Part shown: one piece after another, positions 26,873-35,601 of the stretch
Numbering within the stretch: position 1 is the first letter of the stretch
Layout of the letters: every line of letters begins with the position of its first letter
NCBI GenBank assembly: GCA_910574885.1
Contig: CAJTDD010000001.1
Span: forward strand, 294,109 to 358,108
Length of the DNA stretch: 64,000 bases
Direction: 5' to 3'
Source of the DNA: Lachnospiraceae bacterium
GTDB taxonomy: Bacteria > Bacillota > Clostridia > Lachnospirales > Lachnospiraceae
Program-made: the position numbers and the translations under genes
Notes under the pieces: model-generated
What the model saw: the letters and a program-made list of their open reading frames with translations, nothing else
Told to the model about the DNA's origin: nothing
Database searches by the model: none

Positions 26873-27433
26873 TCATGATATCCTAAAACCATGCTCTATG
26901 ACGGTAAGATAGTATTTCGCAAGTGTATCCGGCGGCGTTGCCATTCTCTGGCGTACCCACCACTCTATGGTATCCGTAAAACTTCCCACTAGAAAATTTT
27001 CCAGATAAGAAACCGGTATCTCCATACTGCTCTCCTTTACCAGCCCGGCAAACATTTCCTTTAAGTAGGACTTGAAATAGTTCAGGAATAGTTCCCCGCT
27101 TTCACCCGAGAGCAGACGTATGATTTCCGCCTGGTTGTCTTTCAGATGGTACAGGATATGGGTAATCCTTGTCTTCCGTTCATTGGAAGAACCGGAAAAG
27201 TCATGGGTCGGTTCTGTCTCTAAATGGTCGGAAAATACATGCCGGAACATATCGGAACAAAGTTCATTGAGAAGCTCTTCTTTTGTGCCGAAATGTGCGT
27301 AAAATGTACTTCTTCCGATATTCGCCCGGTCTATGATTTCCTGTACCGTAATCTGGTTGAATTTCTTGTGTTCCAGCAAGGCGGAAAAAGCGTTGAAAAT
27401 TGCCTGACGGGTTTTCTGCTGTCTTCTGTCCAT
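26873..27433 (-). CDS. TetR family transcriptional regulator
   Basis: A 186-residue regulator. The helix-turn-helix is at about residues 22-45 (FNQITVQEIIDRANIGRSTFYAHFGTKEELL), and the C-terminal part is of the TetR_C clostridial type with many aromatic and acidic residues. ATG 27433 with GGAGAGG just upstream is chosen; a longer frame to 27601 has no family similarity. It is divergent from an EamA exporter, the usual layout for a TetR repressor and its target, and direct repeats lie between them. Confidence 0.9.
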   Translation of the reverse strand: MDRRQQKTRQAIFNAFSALLEHKKFNQITVQEIIDRANIGRSTFYAHFGTKEELLNELCSDMFRHVFSDHLETEPTHDFSGSSNERKTRITHILYHLKDNQAEIIRLLSGESGELFLNYFKSYLKEMFAGLVKESSMEIPVSYLENFLVGSFTDTIEWWVRQRMATPPDTLAKYYLTVIEHGFRIS

Positions 27434-27580
27434 AACCTCTCCATTCCGCCGCCTCTGAGGTTGGCGGCACAAATGCTCCTTAGATGGACATTTTATCCAA
27501 AATGTCCCGTAACATACATTTTTACGTTTCTGGTTCTTGTCTGCGAATCCATCACTCTTTATAATATTATCGAACATTAT

Positions 27581-27643
27581 GTCAGATAACGGATATTTCA
27601 TACCGCATCTTTTATTGTCAGATATCGGATACCGCTATCGGAT
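27581..27643. repeat. Direct repeats in the TetR/EamA intergenic region, candidate operator
   Basis: GTCAGATAACGGATAT (27581-27596) recurs as GTCAGATATCGGATAC (27617-27632), 14 of 16 identical and 36 bases apart. A third part-copy TATCGGAT lies at 27636-27643. The spacing is near three to four helical turns, as expected for cooperative operators. Confidence 0.4.
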
Positions 27644-27671
27644 TAAGCCTGATTGTAGAAAGGAAATTCTC

Positions 27672-28541
27672 ATGATAAACAGATTGAGCCCCCAGAAAAA
27701 AGCCGCCGGATTCGCAATCCTGGCGGCGGCGCTCTACGCCGTGAATTCACCGGTTTCCAAACTGCTTCTTAACCATGTGCCCGCCGCCTTGCTTGCCGGG
27801 TTCTTATACCTTGGCGCAGGCATCGGTATGTTTTTTGTCGGAAAAATCCAGAATGCCGCAAACATCGGCCATGGCGAACTCCCGCTGACAAAAAAAGACC
27901 TGCCTTTTACCGTAGGAATGGTGGTTCTGGACATTGCCGCCCCTATCTGCCTGATGGCAGGGCTTGCAAATACCACAGCGGCAAACGCTTCTCTTTTAAA
28001 TAATTTTGAGATTGTTGCAACATCTGTCATCGCACTGCTTCTATTTGGAGAGGCAATCCGCCCTCGTCTGTGGTGCGCAATTGCCTGTGTAACGGCGGCA
28101 AGCGCCATGCTTTCTTTCGAGGATATCAACAGTTTGACCTTTTCCTTTGGTTCTCTCCTCGTCCTCCTTGCCGCCGCCTTCTGGGGACTAGAAAACAACT
28201 GCACCCGTATGCTTTCCACAAAAAATCCCCTGCAGATTGTCACGGTCAAAGGAATCTTTTCCGGGCTGGGTTCCTTAGCCTGCGGCATTGTCATCGGGGA
28301 ACGGTATTTCCAGCCGATCTATATTCTCCTTGCCATGCTGTTGGGTTTTGTGGCGTATGGGCTGAGTATTTTTTTCTATATCTATGCGCAGCGTACCTTA
28401 GGCGCCGCAAAGACAAGCGCCTATTATGCGGTCGCGCCGTTTATCGGAGCCGCCCTCTCTTTCCTGATTTTTCATGAGATGCCTTCCGGGATATTCCTTG
28501 CCGCTCTTTTGCTGATGCTATTGGGGACTTATCTGGCTTGA
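27672..28541 (+). CDS. EamA-family (DMT) transporter
   Basis: A 289-residue integral membrane protein with about ten predicted segments in two EamA repeats (AAGFAILAAALYAVNSPVSKLLL at the start; SFGSLLVLLAAAFWGLENNCTRML opening the second half). These carry metabolites or drugs out by exchange with protons. ATG 27672 is preceded by AAAGGA; an upstream in-frame ATG at 27537 lies in the operator region. It is divergent from tetR and its last 24 bases overlap the convergent kinase gene. Confidence 0.9.
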   Translation: MINRLSPQKKAAGFAILAAALYAVNSPVSKLLLNHVPAALLAGFLYLGAGIGMFFVGKIQNAANIGHGELPLTKKDLPFTVGMVVLDIAAPICLMAGLANTTAANASLLNNFEIVATSVIALLLFGEAIRPRLWCAIACVTAASAMLSFEDINSLTFSFGSLLVLLAAAFWGLENNCTRMLSTKNPLQIVTVKGIFSGLGSLACGIVIGERYFQPIYILLAMLLGFVAYGLSIFFYIYAQRTLGAAKTSAYYAVAPFIGAALSFLIFHEMPSGIFLAALLLMLLGTYLA

Positions 28542-29138
28542 GCGCCATTCCATGACCTGTGCCAATATCTGCTCCATGTCAACCTTGGAAAAGTCTGTGG
28601 TATCTATAACAATCTGTTTACCGCCGACGCAAAAAGTATCGAAGCCTCTGGATTCGATTCCTTGCAGATAATCTTCAAACGAAAGGGATGCTGCCTTTAA
28701 TTCCTCCAGACTATGCTCCCGTTCTTCCGGGTAACAATCGTTCAGCACATGGCCCTTATGTCTCGCAGGGCTTATGTTCCGCTCTAGGAAACGCTGATGG
28801 ACGGCCATGTAATCTCCGGTCAGCGTCACGGTTAACGCGGGATACCGGTACTCTTCCAGAAGAGCCGTGATTCCCGCTTTGGAAATATGTTCAAAGTTAT
28901 TTTCCAGAATGAAGGGCTGCCCTACCTTCATTAATTGCTTTGCCGCATAATAAATCATTTCCATGCCGGCGATTCCAAGATTGACTTTTTCTTTTCTTGA
29001 GTGAAATCCCACATGGTCGTATAACAGTTCTTTGACCGTGTCCTTGGAAAAGACGGGCAGATGCATCCGTTCAGACAGATATTCTGCCATGGTGGTCTTC
29101 CCCGCCGCCGGGATTCCTGTCACTAATATACAATACAT
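28518..29138 (-). CDS. P-loop nucleotide kinase-like protein
   Basis: A 206-residue protein with Walker A GIPAAGKTTMAEYLSERM (residues 8-14) and the kinase-like block PVFSKDTVKELLYDHVGF, followed by a lid region with RFLERNISPARHKGH. It resembles zeta-toxin/shikimate-type AAA_33 kinases acting on small molecules or antibiotics. The substrate cannot be named. Its 5' end overlaps the PAP2 gene by 68 bases, its 3' end overlaps the convergent EamA gene. Confidence 0.8.
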   Translation of the reverse strand: MYCILVTGIPAAGKTTMAEYLSERMHLPVFSKDTVKELLYDHVGFHSRKEKVNLGIAGMEMIYYAAKQLMKVGQPFILENNFEHISKAGITALLEEYRYPALTVTLTGDYMAVHQRFLERNISPARHKGHVLNDCYPEEREHSLEELKAASLSFEDYLQGIESRGFDTFCVGGKQIVIDTTDFSKVDMEQILAQVMEWRSSQISPQ

Positions 29139-29817
29139 GTTTCCGCCTGCCCTTTCTTGTGTGTTTTTCCTGAAGCATCGATAAAACAGAATACAATCCC
29201 ATAATCAGCGCGCCGCTGATTAACAGGCCGCCGATAATATCCGTAAACCAATGTGCGCCTGAAACCAGCCTGCCGATTACCATCACTGCCATGATGATGA
29301 TGGAAACCACCCTGACGATGCCGTTTATTTTTTTGTTCTTCACCAGTAAGCCGCATTCCAGCATTGCGGCGGCCATAAAACAGCACGCCAGCATGGTATG
29401 GGAAGAAGGATACGATGCTTCCAGATATCCGTCTATGAGAATCGGCCTGTAATTCACGATATATATTTCAAAAAGTATGTATACCAGAATGACCGCGGTA
29501 TAGAAGACTCCAAGGGCGATGATACTTTTGTCCACTTTGAGCAGGCTTTTCCTTTGGATAAGCTGTTTAAGCCCGACGGCCGCAAAGATTCCCGCCGTAG
29601 ACAGCGGGACAAATCCAAGCCAGTATGTGATAGAATACCAAAGTGTGTGGACTCCGAGAAATTCATGGATAGGCCCGTTAATTGAGGCAAAACCTACGCT
29701 TGAACTCTTAGGGCCGATGGTATGGACGTCCACGATCTGAATTAAAACCGTGAAAAGAATAAATAGAATCACCCATATTCCAGTAACAATAAAATTTCCG
29801 GTTTTCTTTTGCATCAT
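29071..29817 (-). CDS. PAP2-family membrane phosphatase
   Basis: About 248 residues with several membrane segments. The PAP2 motifs are visible: RPILIDGYLEASYPSSHTM (motif 2 PSSH) and SGAHWFTDIIGG (motif 3, SxxHxxxD). Acts on lipid or polyprenyl phosphates outside the membrane. The C-terminal 25 residues are basic and run into the overlapping kinase gene, 68 bases in another frame. ATG 29817 lies close after GAGG. Confidence 0.88.
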   Translation of the reverse strand: MMQKKTGNFIVTGIWVILFILFTVLIQIVDVHTIGPKSSSVGFASINGPIHEFLGVHTLWYSITYWLGFVPLSTAGIFAAVGLKQLIQRKSLLKVDKSIIALGVFYTAVILVYILFEIYIVNYRPILIDGYLEASYPSSHTMLACCFMAAAMLECGLLVKNKKINGIVRVVSIIIMAVMVIGRLVSGAHWFTDIIGGLLISGALIMGLYSVLSMLQEKHTRKGRRKHVLYISDRNPGGGEDHHGRISV

Positions 29818-29830
29818 ACATTCCTCGTTT

Positions 29831-30791
29831 CTAGTCTTTGAATTTTTGCACTTTCTCAATTACACAAGTATGCATCTTCGTCTTCCTGTCATAGCTGATT
29901 CCTGCAAGGAGCAGATTCCCTTTATAATCTTTCAGGGCGTCTACATAGTTTCTATCCTTAATCTGGGCAATCGCACCCTTCGCTTCCCGATTCCATTTGA
30001 GTTCAATGACCACCGCAGGCTTATCCGGATGCATCTTCCGCGGAATCAGGCAAATGTCCGCAAATCCTTTCCCGCTGGGCAATTCCCGAATAATCGTATA
30101 GTACTCCCTGGCAAAATAGAACGCCAGATTGATAGTACAGCTCAGGGAATTCTCATCATTATACTGTAAAAATGAAATCTCCTTGTGGGCACGGTCAATG
30201 CCTTCTGCCACTGCCTGTCCGTCCATCTCCCATAAGGATTCCAGCAGTTTCCGGGAAGCCTCCACTGAACGGGCCACTTCCTGCCAGTCCATGGTACGGA
30301 TGGCATTTTCATACTCCTGCGATACCTCTTTGTTAGGAATGCCGACAGTTCCCTGTATGCTGTTGTAGGTCAGATACCCCAGATGCACCAGCAGCGTCAG
30401 CACGTCATCCTTTGTGGCAAATGTAGTCATAAATGATTCTTGACTGCAGCAGTCCAAGCATTTCGTCTGCACTGTCTGTCGCACTTAAAAATTCCTGCAT
30501 ATTAATCTTGATTACATCGTATTGATTCAAGTGAGCCTTGTATAATTCCGTTTGTCTAATCCCGAAATCTTGGAACAAATCAGACGAGTCTTCATCCTTG
30601 GCATAGTAGGCTGCTAACATATCCGCTGCCATAGATTTCCCAAAACGCCTTGGACGGCTGACGCAGATATATTTCTGCCGCGTATTCAGTACCGCGTTCA
30701 TCTGTTCAATCAGCCCGGTCTTATCTACATAGATTGCAGAATTCAGGCTTTCACGGAACCCCTTATTCCCCGGATTGAGATAACTTCCCAT
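29831..30791 (-). pseudogene. AAA-ATPase-like/PD-(D/E)XK protein, frameshifted with internal deletion
   Basis: The 5' part (30791 to about 30435) gives MGSYLNPGNKGFRESLNSAIYVDKTGLI and the P-loop SRPRRFGKSM, the start of PF09820-type proteins. A different frame (about 30440 to 29831) gives FMTTFATKDDVLTLLVHLGYL and the nuclease-like C-terminus with IELKWNREAKGAIAQIKDRNY (PF08011 type). The two parts together encode about 320 residues, where this family normally has about 500-570, and the Walker B region is absent. One event appears to have removed about 150-200 codons and shifted the frame. ATG 30791 has GGGGAG upstream. Confidence 0.8.
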
Positions 30792-30853
30792 ACGTCTTTT
30801 CTCCCCTGTACGCTTCATTTGTTCCTCCATGAATTCTAACATAATGTTCAGTT

Positions 30854-32440
30854 TCAAACGACCGCCTCCACTAATATCTTATCACCTAGCCGAATCTCCT
30901 TCACACCAATCTCATTCTTTCGGTTAAAATTGAAGCTGAGCATATATCCTTTCTTCAAGCCAAAGTGGTCAAGATATCCCGAAAGCTGCTTTTCTCCCCG
31001 CTCATTGTACGCGTTTCCCCGCCAAATCTTGAGTTCACAGATATGCTGCTCCCCACGATAGTCAATAATCAGATCCATTCTCTCCTGATTTCTGGTCTCC
31101 GACTCCACATAACAATTCCCCGTCCCATTGATAATCGGTTTCAAGAAAAGCATAAAATATCTCCTGCCCTCTTCCTCAAGAAAAGCCTCTTCCCTGTCTC
31201 CATATAAATAATCGAAAGTCTCAACAAACTTTTCAAGCACCCGCCTGACATTTAAATGGCCGTCAATGATAAATTGATTCTTCTTTCGTGAACCTTCCAT
31301 ATAAATATCCTTATTTTGCTCTTTATAATTTGACAAAAATCGGTGATACAGACGGTTTTCAAATATCCTGTTCGCAATCCTTACCATAGAATCCTGAACT
31401 TCTATAAATCCAAACATACGGGCGTTCCTGACGACCGGGTCATCCGCATCATAGGCAATCGGCTGCCCTTGGAAGAGATAACGGGAAATGACCGCATTTA
31501 ATTCCGGGTATTGATACAATTTATTCATAAGTGAATCAAACAGAGGATTATTTTCTTCTAACAGCATCTTTACAGCCGTCAAGAAACCGGCCTTCGTCCA
31601 TACACTGGCATAATCTGAGAAATCTGCCGTACCCCTGATTTGTTCATCCATCAGTTTACAGAGACGCGACACCAGATAAGGATACCCGGATGTATACTCA
31701 TAGAGCAAATCTGCTATTTCTGTAATATTCATCCCCGTATGGTGTTCTGCCTCATATTCTGCAAGCATTCCTGCTATTTCTTTCCTGCAAAAACTCATAT
31801 CCACACGAAAATCAGCAGCAATGTTCCACGGACTATTTTCCCTATAGATATCGTCCGGATAGTGTTTCCCTCTGATACTACGCACATCATAGACCCCTGC
31901 AAGAATCACGGACTGAAACGTCCGTACTTTTCTTCTCTTCAAATAGCAGGCTCTAATCTGCGCCAGAAAATCAACAAACACCTGATTATTTCCAGCGGTA
32001 TCTGCCTCGTCGATCATCAGGACAATTCTTTTTTCCGATTCCTCACACCATGCTTTCATCACTTTGAAAAGCGCCTGAAGTGAGCCACGCCGCGCTGATT
32101 GAGTGGCAAATGCAGAAAATTTCTCTTCCATTCCGTCCGGCAGCCCCGGGGCGAAATCCAACAGCTCTTCCGAAAAAGCCGCAACGAAAGACTGTTCACT
32201 TTCAAAGGCCAACGAACTCATAGCCTGAAAATCCAGGCTCACAACTTCATATTCTTCTTTGAGGTACTCCTCCAAGGCAGACAAGATAGTAGTCTTACCG
32301 TATTGTCTTGCACGGTTGATTACAAAATACTTCTCGGCGTCTATCATACTTTTTATTTCTTCCAGACGGCCGGACAAATCAACCATATAGTGAAGCCCCG
32401 GGTCACAATACCCGTCTGTGTTAAATGTTCGATTCATCAT
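30854..32440 (-). CDS. AAA-like ATPase with C-terminal nuclease-like domain
   Basis: A 528-residue protein, apparently intact. Walker A is the variant NRARQYGKTT (residues about 41-50), Walker B is RIVLMIDEAD, and a sensor-like SVILAGVYDV follows. The C-terminal part from about 380 has MDLIIDYRGEQHICELKIWRG, a PD-(D/E)XK-like core (D...ExK). The fold resembles AAA-like PF14516 proteins, related to but distinct from the two PF09820-type remnants on either side. A good promoter lies 35 bases upstream. Role unknown; defence or mobile-element links have been suggested for relatives. Confidence 0.75.
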   Translation of the reverse strand: MMNRTFNTDGYCDPGLHYMVDLSGRLEEIKSMIDAEKYFVINRARQYGKTTILSALEEYLKEEYEVVSLDFQAMSSLAFESEQSFVAAFSEELLDFAPGLPDGMEEKFSAFATQSARRGSLQALFKVMKAWCEESEKRIVLMIDEADTAGNNQVFVDFLAQIRACYLKRRKVRTFQSVILAGVYDVRSIRGKHYPDDIYRENSPWNIAADFRVDMSFCRKEIAGMLAEYEAEHHTGMNITEIADLLYEYTSGYPYLVSRLCKLMDEQIRGTADFSDYASVWTKAGFLTAVKMLLEENNPLFDSLMNKLYQYPELNAVISRYLFQGQPIAYDADDPVVRNARMFGFIEVQDSMVRIANRIFENRLYHRFLSNYKEQNKDIYMEGSRKKNQFIIDGHLNVRRVLEKFVETFDYLYGDREEAFLEEEGRRYFMLFLKPIINGTGNCYVESETRNQERMDLIIDYRGEQHICELKIWRGNAYNERGEKQLSGYLDHFGLKKGYMLSFNFNRKNEIGVKEIRLGDKILVEAVV

Positions 32441-32474
32441 TACCCCAACCTTTAAAATCACCTCTTTTGATTAA

Positions 32475-32504
32475 AGTATACATGATACCTCCTCCGGCCG
32501 TCAA
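32475..32504 (-). promoter_or_regulatory. Predicted promoter of the AAA-like gene
   Basis: On the - strand TTGACG (32499-32504), an 18-base spacer and TATACT (32475-32480), each 5 of 6 consensus. The leader would be under 35 bases. Confidence 0.6.
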
Positions 32505-32530
32505 ATAAAATCGAAACTTAACGAAGCAAC

Positions 32531-33838
32531 TTAGCGATGGGACCGTAAAAAATATACCGTAAGCCCAAGCGTCACCACTTCCGTCACAGGAGCCGCAAGC
32601 CACACCCCTGTCATCCCCAACCAATATGGCAGAGTAAAGATACACGCGAGCAAGACTACAAATCCCCTGGACGCCGAAATCACAGCCGACTGAAACGCAT
32701 GCCCCGTAGCAGTAAAATAGAAAGAAGTGACGGCATTTACGCCCGAAAAGAAAAAAGAAGTCATAAAAATAAGCATTCCTGCTCGTATCATTCCTGCCAC
32801 CCTGCCGCTTCGCACGAATATCCCGCTGTACCAATCCATTCCCGCAGCCATCAGAAAGAATACTGCCATTCCCGCTAAAAAAACATACCGGTTCGTCCGT
32901 TTCCGAATAGCACAAGCCAATACCTTCTCCTTTGCTCCATAGGCAAAACTAATCAGCGGGCTTGTCCCCTGTCCGAATCCCACAATAATCATGTTGAATG
33001 CATACGCCACATATCCCACAATCGTAAAAGCCGTCACGCCGTCCGTCCCTATCTTCCTCATAATCACAAAATTATAGGCAAACATGGCAATTCCCGTAGA
33101 CATCTCGCCAATAAATTCCGAACTCCCATTTAAGATAGACTGTACACAGATTTCCACGGAAAACCGGAACTTTCCCAGACGGTAAAGCCTCGTCTTCCTC
33201 ACGAAAAAGTACAAGATGCACATAAGAGAAGCCACTGCAGCCAGAAGGGAAGCCAGCCCAATCCCGGCAACGCCCATATGGAACCAGTCCGCAAAGACAT
33301 AATCCAGAAAAATATTCAACAGCACGTCCATGATACTGATTTTCATATAGTACTGGGGATGCCCTTCCCCGCGGATAAACATCCCAAACGAAGAATTGAC
33401 CACCATCACCGGCAGCTCTAGAAGCATAATCCCATAATAATCCCGAAAATACCCGGCGACTCGCCCTTCTGCGCAAAGAACGGAAAGCATGGGTTCAAAA
33501 CAGAATCCCATGACACAGCCAAGCAATGCCGAAAACACCAACGTAGTCACAATGGTCTGCCGGAACACCTGATTACTCTCATCCCTGTTCCCAGCGCCCA
33601 GAGCCATCCCGGCAATCGAAACACCTCCGATGGAAACCATTAGACCTACGCCAAGGTACAGATAGATGATCGGAAGCCCGAGATTAACCGCCGCAATCCC
33701 TTCCTTTCCCACATAGTTGCCGATGAAGAACCCGTCTGCAACAGTAACCATAGAAGTGAGAATCATGGAAATGATTGATGGTATCGAAAACTGCCAAATC
33801 ATCCTTGCCGTATCCTGTTTCATCTGCTCCAAATTCAT
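32531..33838 (-). CDS. MATE family efflux transporter
   Basis: A 435-residue polytopic protein with about twelve membrane segments and MATE-type start WQFSIPSIISMILTSMVTVADGFFIGNYVG, then GLGASIG-like region VGLMVSIGGVSIAGMALGAGN. MATE proteins export drugs or toxic compounds with Na+ or H+. AGGAGG lies seven bases before ATG 33838. The AraC gene directly upstream on the same strand is its likely activator. Confidence 0.92.
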   Translation of the reverse strand: MNLEQMKQDTARMIWQFSIPSIISMILTSMVTVADGFFIGNYVGKEGIAAVNLGLPIIYLYLGVGLMVSIGGVSIAGMALGAGNRDESNQVFRQTIVTTLVFSALLGCVMGFCFEPMLSVLCAEGRVAGYFRDYYGIMLLELPVMVVNSSFGMFIRGEGHPQYYMKISIMDVLLNIFLDYVFADWFHMGVAGIGLASLLAAVASLMCILYFFVRKTRLYRLGKFRFSVEICVQSILNGSSEFIGEMSTGIAMFAYNFVIMRKIGTDGVTAFTIVGYVAYAFNMIIVGFGQGTSPLISFAYGAKEKVLACAIRKRTNRYVFLAGMAVFFLMAAGMDWYSGIFVRSGRVAGMIRAGMLIFMTSFFFSGVNAVTSFYFTATGHAFQSAVISASRGFVVLLACIFTLPYWLGMTGVWLAAPVTEVVTLGLTVYFLRSHR

Positions 33839-33872
33839 AAAAATTCCTCCTTCAATCATGTAATACCCATTC

Positions 33873-33878
33873 ATTATA
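33873..33878 (-). promoter_or_regulatory. -10 element of the MATE gene, likely activator-dependent
   Basis: A perfect TATAAT on the - strand with no recognisable -35 hexamer at 16-18 bases. It lies in the 91-base gap between the AraC-type gene and the MATE gene, which fits activation by the AraC protein. Confidence 0.4.
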
Positions 33879-33929
33879 AGAAGGAACTAAAATATATACT
33901 TCTGAATTCTTGCCCTCTCCAGATGGCAT

Positions 33930-34766
33930 TTATTTCACAGGCACACAGATATCCAGCTCCATATACAACGTCTCACTGTCTACCTCATGATAAATATCAA
34001 ACAGGCTTTTCGTTGCATCCAATTCATAAGAGACTCTCGGCAGCCACACCAGAAATATGGTCTGGTACGCCGCATAAATATGTTTGGCATGCCCCTTGAA
34101 ATGATATACAATACATTTCCCGCCCTGTATTTGCGCTCTATTCGTAAGCGGACAATTTTCACCGACACTCATACAGATATCATACAGACAGTGTCCGGCG
34201 CCCGTCACGGCCGGGTCGTCATAGGTCCGCTCTATAAGAAGAGTTTCCTCTGTAATAAACTCCCGGTATTTTTCGATAAATCCATCCCAATCCCTGCACA
34301 GGTTCTCATAACTCCCGAAACGTCTCTCATAGATTACATCGTAATCCGGGACAGTTTCTATGGTAATCTTGCGGCCGCAAGCTTCAAAACTTTCCACCTG
34401 CCAGTTTTCATGGTGAAAGAAGGGATGCGCCATCGAAGAAGCATAGCTCTGTCTGCGGAAATCCACAGGAGCCATGCGGTAATGCAGACGGAATGCAGAG
34501 CTAAAATTGGACGGGCTATACCCATAATCCGCGCCAATCTCCGTAATCTGGCGCCCCTGCTCCGTCTTGAGCCGAAACGCGCTCTGCTCAAGCTTCACCC
34601 TCTTAATAAACCCGTAAACACTCTCCCCCGTCTGCTCCTTAAAAAGACGGCTGAAATAAAACTTGGAGAAATGGCAATGCCCCGCCACATCTCCAAGGGT
34701 AATCTCTTCTTCAATATGTTTTAAAATATAATCAATCGCCTGATTAACAGCTTCGTTCGTAATCAT
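33930..34766 (-). CDS. AraC family regulator with GyrI-like effector domain
   Basis: A 278-residue regulator with two helix-turn-helix motifs at the N-terminus (ITLGDVAGHCHFSKFYFSRLFKEQTG and ITEIGADYGYSPSNFSSAFRLHYRMAP, residues about 18-105) and a C-terminal GyrI-like small-molecule domain (about 125-278). This order is that of the Rob/SoxS-like multidrug regulators. It is directly upstream of the MATE transporter on the same strand. ATG 34766 has AAGGA six bases upstream. Confidence 0.92.
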   Translation of the reverse strand: MITNEAVNQAIDYILKHIEEEITLGDVAGHCHFSKFYFSRLFKEQTGESVYGFIKRVKLEQSAFRLKTEQGRQITEIGADYGYSPSNFSSAFRLHYRMAPVDFRRQSYASSMAHPFFHHENWQVESFEACGRKITIETVPDYDVIYERRFGSYENLCRDWDGFIEKYREFITEETLLIERTYDDPAVTGAGHCLYDICMSVGENCPLTNRAQIQGGKCIVYHFKGHAKHIYAAYQTIFLVWLPRVSYELDATKSLFDIYHEVDSETLYMELDICVPVK

Positions 34767-34794
34767 GCCCAATCCTTCTTTTCGCTCTTTACTG

Positions 34795-35530
34795 TCAAAT
34801 ACCTCCGATCAGAACTTCATTTCCGCAAAATGCAAATCCATATTTACGGATACGTCCCTTCGCAATCCCTTTTGCCTCCAAAACCGCCTCATAATTTTTC
34901 TCCTCAATCTGCCTCAGGGCAGCCTTTACCGTATCCGCAAGCTCTTTTTCTTTCTTAGGCTGAAATACCTTAAATTCCAGAATAACCCCATCGTCAGTCT
35001 CGTTTAATGGCTCCATCATCACGTCATATCTTCCAAACCCGCTCTCCCTGTTAGATGTCAGCACATACCTTCCCCTAAGCTCCACCATAAGTCCCAACAC
35101 GAAGCCATGGTAAAAACGTTCCGGTTCCTTTTTTGAAGGATTTTTCCCAGTATCGAAACAACTAAATACAGACTGGGATACCTCATTCATATAGTCGTTC
35201 ATTGCGTCTACGTCTATAATTTCTCGCTTTCACATTGGCGAAAGACAGACTAATGACCGGATATGTCCCTTGCAGATAATGATAATTCTCGTCTTCCCAG
35301 ATAGAAAGTCCTTCAAACAAATCCTGCCTTCCCGCATATTTGACCGAGAAAAACTGCTCTAACATACTCATATTCAGTGTCTTTCCAAATCTTCTGGGAC
35401 GGGCAATCAACGTCACAGCATCATCGGCCTCCCACCATTCTTTTATAAAATGAGTTTTATCCACATAAAAATTATTCTTTATCCGAATATCCTCAAAATT
35501 CTGATGTCCAATACCTATCGTCCTTCCCAT
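34795..35530 (-). pseudogene. Second AAA-ATPase-like/PD-(D/E)XK gene, frameshifted with large internal deletion
   Basis: The 5' part (35530 to about 35220) encodes IGHQNFEDIRIKNNFYVDKTHFIKEWW and the P-loop IARPRRFGKTLNMSML, then runs off frame into RRRRNERLYE and a stop. The other frame picks up DVDAMNDYMNEVSQSVFSCFD, then FYHGFVLGLMVELRGRY, SNRESGFGRYDVMMEP and the VILEFK core of the nuclease-like domain. Together about 245 residues remain of an expected 500 or more, and the middle (Walker B and following) is gone. The junction contains the tandem TAGACGTAGACG. AGGAGG precedes ATG 35530. Confidence 0.8.
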
Positions 35531-35601
35531 TTGAAAAACCTCCTACAGAATATCATTTGCCATGGCAATACCGCTGGAACGATTTTTCTCGCCGATTCTT
35601 T

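Noticed and set aside
27434..27671. CRISPR-like repeat
   Set aside because: Only two and a half copies with unequal spacing; better read as operator half-sites. No other regular repeat array was seen in the window.
30405..30857. Intact short AAA protein read from the ATG at 30857
   Set aside because: The family start is at 30791, and the frame ends after the P-loop region with the rest of the protein in another frame.
29831..35530. Complete anti-phage defence island
   Set aside because: Two of three AAA/nuclease genes are broken, no known defence partners are present, and flanking genes are drug-efflux and surface-modification types.
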